Below, piece by piece: positions 11,861-24,437 of a stretch of 64,000 nt of DNA (position 1 is its first letter; each line of letters opens with the position of its first letter). Position numbers and translations under genes: made by a program. The DNA is taken from NCBI RefSeq assembly GCF_949987515.2, contig NC_082689.1, positions 101,718,957 to 101,782,956 of the forward strand. The letters run 5' to 3'. Source of the DNA: Delphinus delphis. Its lineage: Eukaryota > Chordata > Mammalia > Artiodactyla > Delphinidae. The notes beneath the pieces are model-generated. The model was not told where the DNA came from. It searched no databases and was given only the letters and a program-made list of their open reading frames with translations.

Positions 11861-12439
11861 AATATGCATAGAATCTTCAACAATGACAATGTCTGCGTAG
11901 ATTTTATAGAACCCCTTAAGATACCACAAAGCACAATCATAAAGCGCTGTTCTCAACCCTCTCATTTATAATTTTCTTGAAATGGCCCAACATAACACGG
12001 AAACAGAAAAATAAAACCCTCTCTCCACCTTCATGCATCAAAACTGAGAGAGAAATCTTCTTAAAATGTTTTGTAAAAAGGTCCAGAACACTAGGACAGT
12101 CAGTTTTACAGATACATTTTTACCAAGTTATAAGAGAATAAAATAATCTCTCTTGAATTAAAAAAAAAAAAACTATTGCAGAAAGTATAAAAACAAAAGA
12201 TTAATCAAAAATGAATTAAAGGATAGCAAAATAAGAAAGAAAAGTGTTAACTAATCTCATGTAAATATAATCATCACCAAAAAAAAAAATCATCACTTAT
12301 AATCTTGGCTTTCATTATATATATTCAGGTATTTTATGTCCTTCAAAAATATTTTGTATTTTCTGCATAGATGGCTTAAACAAATTTGTAAAACTTATTT
12401 TAAAGAACTATGTATATTTATTGCTATTTTTAAATAAAA
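11861..12439. other. Unassigned AT-rich stretch
   Basis: Contains A runs at about 12160-12172 and 12280-12289. No gene seen. It may be a diverged upstream part of the L1 fragment that follows. Confidence 0.35.
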
Positions 12440-13110
12440 CTCTTGAAGATTAAAATCCTACAGTAAAACACTATTAAATATAATTCACCACAGTAAAATT
12501 AAAATTCATGTTTCAACATCAGAAAATCTATTAACACCGCATTAAGAGAGTAAAGGGGAAGATCATATAATCTTCTTAATAGGTATAAGAAAAAATATTT
12601 GATAGAATGCAACAGATGTTCATGGTAAAACTCTAAGCAACCTAAGGATGGAAAAGAAATTCTTTAGCCTGAAAAAAGATATCAGTATAAAGTTGATATA
12701 CTATCAGCTTTAGTAGGTAGTATACATAACAGTGAAAAGGAATGTCAAAACATTCCCATTAAATTTAGGAAAGAATTAAGCATGCCTTCTATTCCCACTT
12801 AGAATCAGTATCACACCAGTGGTCCTGGCTAATGCTTTGAGTCAACAGAAAGGAAAAGGAAAGCATAAGAATTAAAAAAGAAAAATAGAAATGTCAATAT
12901 TTTCAAATTTATGATTATTGCTATAACAAATCCAAGAGAACCTATAGATAAACTATTGACATTAATAGCAGTTAGCAAGATTCCTGGATACACAAACCAA
13001 TTATATCCATATATACCACTCCCAATCAAATATAATCAATTATATTTAACTGACAATAACCAGATAGCAAAAGCACAATATTAAATAAAACCCTAAGTTA
13101 CAGAGTGGTA
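12440..13110 (+). mobile_element. Ancient L1 fragment, ORF2 reverse transcriptase region
   Basis: The series 'aatatttgatagaatgcaac', 'aaactctaagcaacctaagg', 'acattcccattaaatttagg' and 'attcctggatacacaaacca' follows the order of the L1 ORF2 reverse transcriptase region. Every frame is broken. Confidence 0.6.
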
Positions 13111-13605
13111 TATACAATATTTTATTATCTAAAAAACTTAAAAACGTGTACGATTTGGGAGTGTATACATAAGTAGATAAAAGCGTAAAAGCTTCATGAA
13201 TATGACAACCAACAAATCAGGCAAGGGCGGGCTACAGGAAAGGAAGAGGAAAAGAATGGGAGTAGGGAGGAGTATACAGGGGTCAACTGTTTCTGTAAAA
13301 TGGCCTTTGAAAAAAACGAAGCAAATGGGACAAAACGGTAAGTTTTGATAAAGCTGGGGGTAAAACTGACTTCATTGTATTGATCTCCATACTTCTCATA
13401 TATTTGTAATATTTCCAAGATGCTTTTACTACACCCCTGCCCCCCCAAAATGAAAAGGAATAGTGCAATAAGGGAAAATGTGTGCTAAAATTTTAAATAG
13501 CATTAACCTCTCTACACAGGTGGACCTATTACAAGCTCCTGCCAGAAGGAGGGGCCTTCCTCTAGCTCTATCCAGGCAGTACCAATCTGCAGCTTTAGAA
13601 ACTGA
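13111..13605. other. Unassigned
   Basis: No gene. Purine-rich around 13220-13275. Minus ORFs 13194-13448 and 13283-13468 have no recognisable motif. Confidence 0.4.
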
Positions 13606-14041
13606 CATAACATGACATTTGCAGCAACATGGATGAACCTAGAGATTGTCATACCGAGTGAAGTCAGACAGAGAAAGAGAAATATCATATGATACCGCTT
13701 ATATACAGAATCCACAAAAAAGTACAAATGAACTTATCTACAAAACAGAAATAGAGTTACAGATATAGAAAATAAACTTACGGTTACCAGGGGGTAAGGG
13801 GGGAAAGGATTCATTGGAAGATTGGGATTGACACATACACACTATTATACATAAAATAGATAACTAATAAGGACCTACTGTACAGCACAGGGAACGCTAC
13901 TCAATACTCTGTAATGGCCTATATGGGAAAGAATCTAAAAAAGAGTGGACACATGTATATGTATAACAGATTCACTTTGCTGTACACCTGAAACTAACAC
14001 AACATTGTAAATCAACTATACTCCAATAAAAATTAAAATAC
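13606..14041 (+). mobile_element. LINE-1 3' end
   Basis: Runs from 'gcagcaacatggatgaacct' through 'accaggggg' and 'cactttgctgtacacctgaa' to 'ccaataaaaattaaaata'. It is a cetartiodactyl L1 3'UTR of a different subfamily from the element at 27485, with a short tail. Confidence 0.88.
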
Positions 14042-17000
14042 AGAGGTTTCCCAACCTTTGTCAATAACTCATATTCCAAGGCTACTGGAGAAACCCACAG
14101 GCCAGCACAGCTGCCAGAGCAAGTGAGATCTGCGGTGCCTCGGGGGTACTTTCACCTCTGGCCATGGATTGTTGCTTCTCTTTTTTCCCCAGAGGAAAAC
14201 AAGAGATCAATAGATGCATTGCTGGATGAAGACAAATGACTTCATTGCTTGGAAAATAAACGACTTCCACTACATGTTTTATGCTTTTCTCGTTTTGCAT
14301 TGTTGTCATTCATCCTGTCCCTAGAACTTGTCTGTGTCATTAAACCCTAGGAGTTTCTGAATATTTGGAGAATATGGAGTACAGTCCTTTATCTCCCATC
14401 ATTTAATAGAAATCCTGCAGACAAATCCACTTTGTCTTTGTGGTTATCTGTCATGGAGACATGAAGGTATTTTCCCACAGTCTTCCCTGTGTGATCCCTT
14501 TTAGACACAAAGTGTCTCTACCCTTCGGGTATAAGACAGCCCAAGCAAGGCCCCCTGATACAAACCAGGATGTAACTTGGCATTATCCTCAAGAGAGCTC
14601 AGAAAACACCCACTGGATGAAACAAGTTAGACAAGCAGAATCAAAGGCACACTCCTGAGGAGCTTCATGCTGAAATACAAAATTTCAAGTCCCTAAGGGC
14701 AAGGCTCACATCACACTGATTACAACATTTTTCAAATCAGTTCAATATTGAGAGCTCCCTAGTCAAGGTAAGAGAAAATGCATTTCTATCACATTAGGTG
14801 TCCTCACCTCTTGGCTCATATAAATACCCAGGGGGCTTAGGTGAGATGGGGAGGAGTCTAGTTCTTAATCCTTGGCTCTTGGCACCATCACTGCTCCTTC
14901 TGCCACTTGGGGATCCTGGTCTCAGCATGTTGCACCACGTGTTGGGTCCTGATGTTCTCATCCGGCTCAGAGATGGCCTCACATTTATCCTTCTGCTGAC
15001 TTCAGACCAGGCCACCCAGAGGCCCATGGTTCTCTGTCACACATGTGCACCCTGCAGTCACCCTATTTCTGCTCAGAAATCCTAAAACCCCAGCCCCAGG
15101 AAATGGTCTCTATCCATCCTCATACTGTACTGAGCCACTGTAAAACCTGATTCTCTTTTCTTCCTCATCATTTAGGTCTCCACCTCTTAAAGTAGTGGAG
15201 TAAAAAGGGGATGTAAAAGGGAGATGGTAAGAAATGATGGTAAAAAGGGATGGTTATTATAAGTGCCTGGCAAATTCTAGTATTGGTCCTCAAGCACATA
15301 GGCACATGAAAAGTTTAGAGGCACAATGCAAGTGTTGGGCATCTGATGTCTCAGGAGCTGCCTCAATAAAATGGGAGGCTTTGGTTAAGTCAGTCGTTTA
15401 TAAATTGTGATCCTTGGAACATTAGTGTTTCCTGAAGTGCCTTACACCTGCTTCAGGGGTCAAGTGTGGCCAAGTCAGTAGGGATCCAAGACCTCCCCTC
15501 TTACTTTCCAGGTTCTCTCTTTAAACCAGAGAAGTTTTGTTTCACGTACATAATTTATATAAATTTCACTTAACAAATGAGTACATGTCCTTTAGCTCTC
15601 ATAGTTTAACATATGGGACAGATTTGCAGACAAATCTAGATTAATTGATCTCCATGTGTCCTGGATGTCAAAAGGAGCTCTGTGTTGTTAAAATCTACCA
15701 GACACTATAGTATCTGTAAATCTGTGTAGAATATTGATTTTTATCCTTTAACATACCTCCAAGTTTCCGTACCAATCCCAACTGTACAGCATAATACTTT
15801 TAACTATAGTATTTTCTCTTTATAGACATGGCCAAGTTTATCTGAATAGAAATTCAGTGTCACAGAAGATTATCCAATGCACTTTTTTTAAAAAGTAGTG
15901 AATTAAGGTGAGAAAAAAAGTATGAATATAGCCCTTCTTTCACTTACAATGCAGTCAGGAGCCAAACACGATTGGAAGAAAATGTAAAAACATAAGGAGT
16001 TGTGACATTGCATCTGACTCCATATATTCATCCCATCAAGTGAAGTCATAGAGCAATTGTTTGCTAAAGAGCCACTGTAGCCAGCCACAACCATCTTCAT
16101 CTGTTAAATTTGATCTGCCTTTATCTGATTCTTCACTTGGTGCCTGTTTTCTAGGAAACCCTATGAAGAAGAAAAAATTCCCAGCAACAATGTCAGCCAA
16201 GTGTCTCTGGCTGACAGTTTGTATAGAACTTCTCCAGTTGCTATAGCCACACTCCATGAGAGAGAGTCTCCATTCTGAGAACTCTAATTCTATCATTTGT
16301 CATGGATGTCGGAAGCTAATTTTTATAGCTTTGCAATAAGCAGCAGTTTGTAGATTACCCCATGGTAAAGCCCTTTGGGATTTTCTAATAAAGGTAGTAC
16401 AGCAAAAGTTTAGGGCATGCCAGAGCATCAGTCACTACATTGGTATCATCCACGTGCCCCCAGAGAAAGCCTGAGTAGATTAGAAAGAGATCTGGAAACG
16501 GAGGATGCTGCATATTACAGATCTGGACTTCAGAAAAGAATGTTCTTTTTCATATTGTGCTGATAATGTTATCTAGTTTATATGGATATCTGGTTTATAT
16601 GCCTCTGGAAAGCAAGCAGGTCTCTGGTCTGTGGACCCAAAGCAGACACACCTTGTGTACTGGGTAATGAAGGAAAGCCAGGCAATTTGGAATTCCTCTA
16701 AACTGTTGCCTCAAGGCCATTTTCGTTTCCTGCACTTAAAAGACACAGAGACTTGATGGGACCTAACAAATTCAAGAGTAGTTATGTTGGCATCTTAAGA
16801 CCTGTTAAAATGAGGAGAAGGAAAACCATACTCGAACTCATTCCTTCTTCAAGGAAATCATACTCAAACTCTTTTAATGGCAACCAGTGGATATTTCAGA
16901 ACATCATGAGACAACTATCAGTTGAAAGGTATCGTGTATTGTTTCTTGCTTGGTTTTTCACTGTCCCATTATTTTCTGTAAATTACATTGCTAAACAGTA

Positions 17001-17069
17001 TATAAATTTTCATTGTGTCTGGAAGAGGTATTTGTTTGAGTAACCAAAAAGTCCTTCTATCAGGATTAT
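14042..17069. other. Unassigned 3-kb stretch
   Basis: Largely unique-looking sequence. ORFs at 14440-14658, 14798-15085, 14794-15027 (minus), 16036-16296 (minus) and 16753-17043 show no family motif and no splice or codon pattern that I can support. No repeat is clearly recognised. Confidence 0.4.
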
Positions 17070-17340
17070 ATGTACCTCTATGTAAGAGAAACCTTACATC
17101 ACTGGCTTAAACAAATAGGGGTTTCTATTTCTGACATGACAAGTCGTGGAGAAGTAAGCGATTTGCACAGGTGCAGTGGCTTTACCACGTTACCAGGAGT
17201 TCGTGTTCTTCTATCTTTCTTTTCCACAACCTTCATTTCAGAATGCCCCTCAACCTACAGTGACATGATAGCAGCCTGCCTATGTGTTTCAGGAAAGAAG
17301 TAAGCACAAAAGGTGAAATGTGTCTGATAGCCAAATCATC
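17070..17340 (+). repeat. Ancient interspersed repeat, family not assigned
   Basis: The layout 'actggcttaaacaaatag' ... 'cagtggctttaccacg' ... 'tgacatgatagcagcctgc' is typical of a diverged mammalian repeat. Related texture occurs at 18350-18560 and 36075-36500. The family is not named. Confidence 0.4.
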
Positions 17341-17356
17341 CTTTTTTTCCCCTCAG

Positions 17357-17456
17357 GATAATAATAGATCTACTGAAACGTCCACTAAGTCATCTAAGTC
17401 TTAGATGCCAAAACTGGGGCACAGGGCTGTGCCTAGCTGCGAGGGAGTCTGAAGAG
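17357..17456 (+). other. Candidate exon (splice-site bounded, 100 nt)
   Basis: Preceded by a T/C-rich acceptor 'cctttttttcccctcag' ending at 17356 and followed by a consensus donor AG|GTAAGT at 17455-17462. One of three frames (starting at 17358) is open for 33 codons without stop. The peptide is not recognised. It could belong to a noncoding transcript or be a chance match. Confidence 0.25.
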
Positions 17457-17462
17457 GTAAGT

Positions 17463-19930
17463 TTTTGGTTTTAAACTGGAGACATTGCCGTCTGCAACAA
17501 TATCAGGGAATTTTTGTTAATAAATACAGGTTCCAGTGTTGGGTAAGAAAGTAACAGTGTCTAACACAGTCTGGATTTGCTTTGGTTCTATCTAAAACTT
17601 AGTAAATTTCATGCTATCTGCGGCATAGCATTCTAAACTTTCTCTTTTTTAACCCGAAAAGACATCTTTTATCAACTAACTTGGGGACTCTGTTTATCTC
17701 CCTAGCCCTTGACTTAGCAACAAGTAGTTACCTTGAGGCAATCCAAAATAAGCTTCATTCGGAAACAACCCCTTTGCCTGTCAGCTCACCTCTTAGCAGA
17801 AAATACTTAATGGAAGATGCCTGAGAAAGGCTAGAGGCCACAATGTAATCTGCTAAGGCTCACCACCTCATAGCAGCGCTTATGATGGTTTATGTTTGAT
17901 GCACAGAGGTAAATATTTCCAACATTGCAAGGCTTCGTATTATAGGACTTTGGTCAATTTATACTGCAAGGCACAAGCAGAAAGCATTTCCATTAGCAAA
18001 GCTATATTTTCTTCATATCCACTTGCAGAATGGCTAGCTCTACCCTAATTTATTCCACTCTTGAAGAGTTTTGCTAAAATAAGAAAGAAGTAACCAGCAT
18101 ATGCCAATTATCTGATTTTTTTCCTTCAATATCCTTCAAGGCTATATCTTTGGTCAACATGTGGTCTATATCTCATTCACTACAGGTGACAACTTGACCA
18201 AAAGTTTTTCTGCTACATAACAAGGATCACCAGCTTGCAATATCTGGGTGCTCACCGCTCATAGCCTACCTCTATCCCTCAGCCAACTGTACATTGTTCT
18301 ACATTCTATAACTGTTGGACCCCTATCTAATCAAATTCTCTATTAGTTAAAACTGCATATAGCTGCCTATGACAGAACATTAACAGCAATGTTTTCATCA
18401 AAATGTCTCTCATGAGACAAGAGAGTGATATAGCGCACTCGTGATGTCATCAAGAATCAAGCTTCTTCTGTTGTTCTGCTCAGCCATCTTCAGCAAGTGA
18501 CTCTCATCCTTGTGATCAAACTTTGGATGTTTTATAGAACTGTGTCGTAAAGGATGTAGGGAAGTATTTTTAACTTGGGACATTTTCGCTTCCAAACAAT
18601 GTTGGAGTTCTCTTTGTAAGGAAGAAGGGAGAGTGGATATTTATTAGACAGATAGCAGTGTTTGCCACAGGTTCTGAACCCCAAGCTGGCGTAACACACT
18701 TGGTAAGGTGGATAGAAAGAGTTTGTCTTGTGAACTACAGCCAAGTCCTGTGGGAACATTTGATTTCAAGTGAAGTGTGATAGGAAGAGATCTTCTGATC
18801 CCCTTTACTACATACTCTGGTAGAAAAAATATGGAATCATGATGACATCTAGTTGATTATCTTAATATTTTGATTAATTCACCTGTTGCCAGAGTAATAC
18901 TGTATGACACAACTCCATGGTACTAAACAACCATCATTTGTTTTCTTCCTATATCTGTGGATTGTTTGGGACCTGGATGATCTAGGTGGGGCTCAGCCAG
19001 TCTTGGCTCCAGGCTGTAAGGACAATGTTGGTTTAACATGATTGTCATTCTCCTGTATCAGTGGACTAGCTGATATCTGTTCTTCCCAGCCAAGAGCCAA
19101 AAGCACAAAAGGGCACACCCACCCATGCAAGCATTATTTCAAGCCTCTACCAGTATTATATCTGCTAACGTCCTATTGACTAAAACAAGTCACATAACTA
19201 AACCCAAACTCACTCTGCTTCCTTAAGTAGAAACTCCAAAGACACATAGCAAAATGTGTAGATACAGAGAAGGGTAAAGAATTGAGGCTAATAATCAAAT
19301 CTACCATAAGCCGGTGCATTCATGATATCTAACAAGGCACTCATTTCCAACTTAAAGCAAGTGGGACAATTTTTATATATTCTATTATAGGTAAATATAT
19401 ATAAAAACAAAAAAATAATTTCTAGACAATAAGATTTGTTTGTAAGAATGCATGATGTCATTCTTCACTTTGTACAAGAGACAGTGATAGTAATAGTTGC
19501 TTCATTTTGTGTTCTTCCTATAAGAAAGGAAAATTACTCCATAGTTTATGTCAGAGAACTTCAGACTCATAAAAAGATCAATCAAGGGACTCTAGTTATT
19601 TGCAAATACTTTTGGAAAGTTGTGGTTTATATTTTTAAAGATAAATTTAGAGATAATATATCTGTTTATGCCATGGAATGTTATTCCTGGAAGTATTCTA
19701 TGAAACTGTTTATTCCAAAATCCAGCCAAGTCTAGGAATTATTTTTCTACCTCCTTTATTGATGAACAATCAGTCTGTACTATACTTCCAGTGGTGGGAT
19801 GGCCACATTTTCAGAAGGCAGATCATTCTATTGTTCCATAAGCCCAGTTGGCAAAATTACAGAGTCTTCCTCCCCTTGCTCTTAATTCTTAAAATCTAGA
19901 AAATGTTTTGCCAATTTTATTTCAAAACAG
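17463..19930. other. Unassigned, with faint ancient repeats
   Basis: Sections 18350-18560 and 18930-19290 look like old diverged repeats (for example 'cagccatcttcagcaagtga' and 'caagtcacataactaaaccc'). The minus ORFs 18410-18595 and 18532-18759 lie on one of these and are judged non-genic. No gene is supported. Confidence 0.35.
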
Positions 19931-19934
19931 TATT

Positions 19935-20405
19935 CATTACTAAGGCTGTCATAGTAAATTGCCACAAACTGAATGTCTTAAAGTAACAGAAATTTATTAT
20001 GTCATAGTTCTGGAGAGTAGAGCCTAAAATCAAGGTGTTGGTAGGACTATGCTTTCTCCAAAAGAGATTCCCTCCGAAGAGGACTATGTTCTCTCTAGCA
20101 AAGAATCTTTTCTTGCTTCTGGTGGCTCCTAGCATCAGGTGGTTCCTGGCAATCCTTGGCATTCCTCGGCTTATAGTTAAATTACTCCATCTCTGCCTCT
20201 GTCCTTATAACACCTTCTTCCCTTGTGTCTTCGTGTATCCTCTTCTCTTCTTATAAGGACACTGGTCATTGGATTTAGAGCCCATCTTAACCAGTATGAT
20301 CTCATCTTAATTTAATCGCATCTGGAAAGACTCTATTTCTAAATAGAGTCACATCCTGAGGTTCCAGGTACACATGAATATTTGGGGGACATTATTCAAC
20401 CACTA
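19935..20405 (+). mobile_element. MLT1-like (ERVL-MaLR) LTR
   Basis: The order 'gccacaaactgaatgtctta', 'acagaaatttattatgtcat', 'cttataaggacactggtcat', 'ggatttagagcccatcttaa' and 'gggggacattattcaacca' follows the remembered MLT1 LTR pattern. Both ends are eroded. The element at 56177-56575 belongs to the same broad group. Confidence 0.72.
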
Positions 20406-20409
20406 AGAA

Positions 20410-21184
20410 GACCATTTCAAATATTTGAAGAGATATTATGATCCCACTTTGGTCTTATCCTCTTTAGCCTAAAACCCTGAGTACCTTCAAGTGTCCTTAA
20501 AGTATTTTGCCCCAGACCTTTACCATTTAGGCCAACTTCTTTCAATTATATTCAAAGGCAACCATAAATTGGTGTTGTGAACTGTTAATAGGTAATTTTA
20601 TTTATTTCAAGCATAACTACTTTAAAAACCTTCATGAAAAGTTATTTGTAACTTTTCATACCCAAGAAATAGTACGTAATTTTGTCTAACTAATAATTTA
20701 GCCTGGTGAGCAAAATACCTGCCCCTTGGATCCTGTACTTGGTGATCCAAGATGAGAAAGATATTACATTAGAAATCATCTGCTGATGCTGACTCTTATA
20801 CTCCATCGGGTGCTTTTTTTATTGTATTTTACTGCCTAAGTCAAAGACCAATACTGGTCAAGACTTACTACCCACGATTGAGCTGTAAAGAGAATGTTGA
20901 AAAGGGCATCAGAGGCTACTGAAAATATAGGTCATACTCTGCTAGGGCAAAAATGCCCCTGGCCCAGGACTTTATTAGCATTAGAGTTTCATTACTGCCC
21001 TTTCAGCTCTGCTTCAGAGCCTCCCATTGAAACCCAGGGGTTGCAAAAGGATGTGAATATTGAAAATATGCCTTATCCTACCCTAAAACACCACAGTAGG
21101 GACCACATCTCAATTAATTCGATCAGATAAATAAGAGGTAGAATAAATGCAACTTTGTAGATGAATGTTCAGCCTCTGAACAGA
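20410..21184. other. Unassigned
   Basis: No gene is recognised. The 78-codon plus ORF 20894-21130 has no family motif. Confidence 0.4.
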
Positions 21185-21640
21185 TATGGGCTTGCATGCA
21201 CAACTCTTGATCAGCTACTTACTCATTAAATGTGACCTTGCTCAATTTACTAATCTCACTAAGCCTCAAATTCTTCATTTGGAAAATGGGAATGATAATC
21301 ATTTTATAGTTTTGTGTTTTTTTTTCAATACGCGGGCCTCTCACTGTTGTGGCCTCTCCCGCTGTGGAGCACAGGCTCCGGACGTGCAGGCTCAGCGGCC
21401 ATGGCTCACGGACCCAGCCGCTCTGCAGCATGTGGGATCTTCCCAGACCGGGGCATGAATCCGTGTCCCCTGCATCGGCAGGCGGACTCCCAACCACTGC
21501 GCCACCAGGGAAGCCCCCATTTTATAGTATTTTATATGTATTTTATAGTGTTGTTTTCAGGACTAAATGAACAAATGCATGCAATGTACTTAACAGAATG
21601 TCTGGCACTCAGTATAACATTAGTTGCTTTCATTAAAATA
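21185..21640 (+). mobile_element. MIR SINE split by a CHR SINE
   Basis: The left half (21185-21310) and right half (21518-21640) together give a MIR: 'gatcagctacttactcatta', 'aagcctcaaattcttcattt', then after the insert 'caggactaaatgaacaaatg' and 'agaatgtctggcactcagta'. The interruption at 21311-21517 dates the MIR as older. Confidence 0.75.
21300..21528 (-). mobile_element. CHR-type SINE, antisense, with 11-bp TSD
   Basis: Body at 21311-21517, in reverse: poly-T start, 'gggcctctcactgttgtggc', 'gatcttcccagaccgg', ending 'ccaccagggaagccc'. It is bounded by cattttatagt at 21300-21310 and 21518-21528. ORFs 21186-21458, 21219-21497, 21314-21718 and 21349-21570 are SINE shadows. Confidence 0.95.
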
Positions 21641-22625
21641 GTGGGAAACAAAAGAAAACAATTTCAAAATGGAAGAACAAAGTTGGAAAACACACACTAC
21701 TTGATTGAAACACTATGATACCACATCAATCAAGACCGTGTGGCACTGGCAAGGGACAACAATAATTTGATTTGAAAATAACAGGTAAACTATTTGAACA
21801 CATACTTCACCAAAGAAGACATATGGATGGCAAATAAGCACGTGTAAAGATAGCCAACACGCTTAGTCATTAGGGAAATACCTATTAAAGCCACAGTGAG
21901 ATGCCACTACCCACCCACTAGAATTTTTAAAATTCAAAAGATTGAAAACACAAAGTGTTGGCAAGAATGTGGAGCAGCTCTAACACTCACACACTGCTAG
22001 TGGGAAAGTCAAATGGTGCAGCCACTTTGGAAAACAGTTTGGCCGTTTCTTACAAAGCTAAACATACCCTTACCACATAACCCAGTATTGCCCTCCTAGG
22101 TATTTCCCAAGAAATATGTTTCCATGCAAAGACCTGCACATGAATGTTTATTGTTGCTTTATTTCTAATCACTCAAACCTGGAAACTACCCAAATGTCCA
22201 TCAACTTATGAATAGATCGAGAATTGTGGTATATTCATATAATGGATTAATGTTCAGGGAACAAACTACCAATATGTGCAACGACATGGATAAATCTCAA
22301 AAACACTGTGCTAAATAAAAGAAGCTAGACACAGAATACCACATACTATATGATTTCATTGTATAATGTTCTAGAAAAGGAAAATCTATAGAGACAGAAT
22401 ATAGATCAGTGGTTTCATGCCAATAGCTCAATGGGCTGCAGTAGTGGGGAAGGGATTGACTGTAAAGGGACGTGAGGCATATTCTGGACATAATGAAAAT
22501 GTTCTATATTCTGATTGTGATGTTGGTTACATAACTATGCACATCTGTCAAATCTCACCAAATTCCACGCTTCAAAATAATAAATTTTATTTCATGTAAA
22601 ACATACTTCAATAAAAATAGTTTAT
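21640..22625 (+). mobile_element. Ancient L1 (L1M-type) 3' end
   Basis: Matches the old L1 ORF2 C-terminus and 3'UTR in order: 'cttcaccaaagaagacatat', 'cacacactgctagtgggaaa', 'gtccatcaacttatgaatag', 'gcaacgacatggataaatct', 'tgatttcattgtataatgtt' and a short A/T-rich end. No frame survives. Confidence 0.82.
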
Positions 22626-22737
22626 TATAGTAACATTTAAGACATTATAAGGCAATGTTTGATTTATCATCAAAGGAGACAGAAAACTAGAGAATCATAT
22701 AGTCATCTGAATGTTAATACATCTTGTCCAATGAACC

Positions 22738-22972
22738 CATTTTTTAATTAATTTTATTGGTGTAGAGTTGCTTTACAATGTTGTGTTAGTTTCTGCTGTA
22801 CAGCAAAGTGAATCAGTTAGATTGACATATATACACTACTATGTATAGAATAGACAACTTATGAGAACCTACTGTGTAGCACACGGGAACTCTATTGAAT
22901 GCTCTGTGGTGACCTAAATGGGAAGGAAATCTAGAAAAGAGGGGATATATGTATACATAAACTCATTTTTTT
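22738..22972 (-). mobile_element. Twin-primed L1 insertion (internally inverted)
   Basis: The left part (about 22742-22820) is an antisense L1 3' end starting with T-rich sequence. The right part (about 22823-22966) is sense L1 3'UTR. In L1 order the two parts join almost without loss at 'atgtatacataa / ctgattcactttg', as expected for twin priming. The flanks cat+T(6) at 22738 and cat+T(7) at 22964 followed by aa are the likely target-site duplication. Confidence 0.85.
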
Positions 22973-23045
22973 AAAGGAGGACAAAAGTCCAGAAAGTGAA
23001 CGGATCACTAATTGATTACACATGAATTGACCTTGATCATCTAGG

Positions 23046-23049
<4 letters not shown>

Positions 23050-23082
<33 letters not shown>

Positions 23083-23274
23083 AGTGCACGGGCCTCTCAC
23101 TGCTGTGGCCTCTCCCGCTGCGGAGCACAGGCTCCGGACGCGCAGGCTCAGCGACCATGGTTCACGGGCCCAGCCGCTCCGCGGTGTGTGGGATCTTCCC
23201 GGACCGGGGCACGAACCGGTGTCCCCTGCATCGGCAGGCAGACTCTCAACCACTGCACCACCAGGGAAGCCCTA
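23050..23274 (-). mobile_element. Young CHR-type SINE, antisense
   Basis: Starts with 31 uninterrupted T (23050-23080) and retains many CpG sites (for example 'ccgctgcggagcacaggctc', 'cggacgcgcaggctc', 'ttcccggaccggggcacg'). It is the best preserved SINE here, so probably recent. No clear target-site duplication is visible. ORFs 22931-23370 in this region are SINE shadows. Confidence 0.95.
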
Positions 23275-24437
23275 TACTCTATTCTTTTTGAGAAGAATAA
23301 GCAATATCCCAGGGAGTTCATATTTGAATTGATCTCTAACTTAGTTCAAATGAGGAATGATTCCAAGTAGGTGATCAAAAATTAATATATGTGTCCAGGT
23401 AACTCTCCAATGGGCACTGAGGTTCAAAGGCAATGAATGTACAGAAGGAGGAAATAAGATCATGTAACTAAAGATCAATAGGAGACAGTGGCTTGATCTA
23501 TAAATACCATGTCCAAGAGGGTAATCTCAAATTGAGCATATAAGGTTAAACACAACCAAATGTCACATTCCTAGTAGAAAAAGATCAAATAAATCAGAAA
23601 TAAGTGCTGTGGAGCCTTTGGTGTAATGCTGATGTGCAGCATAGACGAAAACCAAACTGCTCACTTCCCAAATGGCATCTATCCTTCTGTCAAAGGAAAA
23701 AAGAAAATAGAATGGGCATCCATGAAGACAATATAATTTCAGGGTGGTGAAGAAGAGTTCTTTTCATCTGAAAGGCACTACCCTTTAACAGTGTGGAAAG
23801 CATCATTCTCATCATTGCAGCTGAAGGAGAAAATAAAATCTAAGGTTAAAAGGAATGCGGCATGCAGAAAAATGGTGTCCCACTAATCCGCTGGAGGGAG
23901 CCACATCAGTGGGAAGGTTTCTGCAGAGAACAACAGATAAAGAGTCACCTCAAATTGTGTGTCTTATTTTTGTTAATACTTCACGGAGTGTAGCCAAATA
24001 GCATGAACTTCACACAAAAATTTAAGAATGTATTTTCAGAGGAGGCACTGAAAGACTCAGAGCATGTTCCCAGAATTGAAGACTAGCTTGGTAATTATCT
24101 TTCTAATTTGAGTAATAATAATGGCAATTACAACAATTTACATTCAGTAAGGTGGGAAATTTCCCCATGGTAACTAATCCTATGAAATCACCATTAAACA
24201 AGTACAGTTTTCCATAAAATCTACCAAGGTAAATGGAATTGCCGCTCACAGACGTGACAGTGAGGGAAACTGTCCTAGCCACTCTATCTTTACAGCCCCA
24301 GAAAGCAAGCCTTATTGAGACCAACTGCACATTCAGTAATGGACAAAGGGCACAAAGAATGTCACCTACAACCACCAAAGCCTTCACGAATTTCTAGACG
24401 TGGCCCTTCCAGTGGACAGAGTGGGGTTAGTGTTTAT
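23275..24437. other. Unassigned
   Basis: No gene or named repeat is recognised. If the UXS1-like exon on the minus strand is genuine, this would be its downstream intron. The minus ORF 24103-24387 has no recognisable motif. Confidence 0.4.

Noticed and set aside
15260..15300. Possible next UXS1 exon on the minus strand (CTAGAATTTGC-like stretch)
   Set aside because: Only a short similarity; no reading frame, no acceptor and no continuation.
21314..21718. 134-codon plus ORF and similar ones at 23041-23370 and 57062-57472
   Set aside because: They are read-throughs of CHR SINEs.
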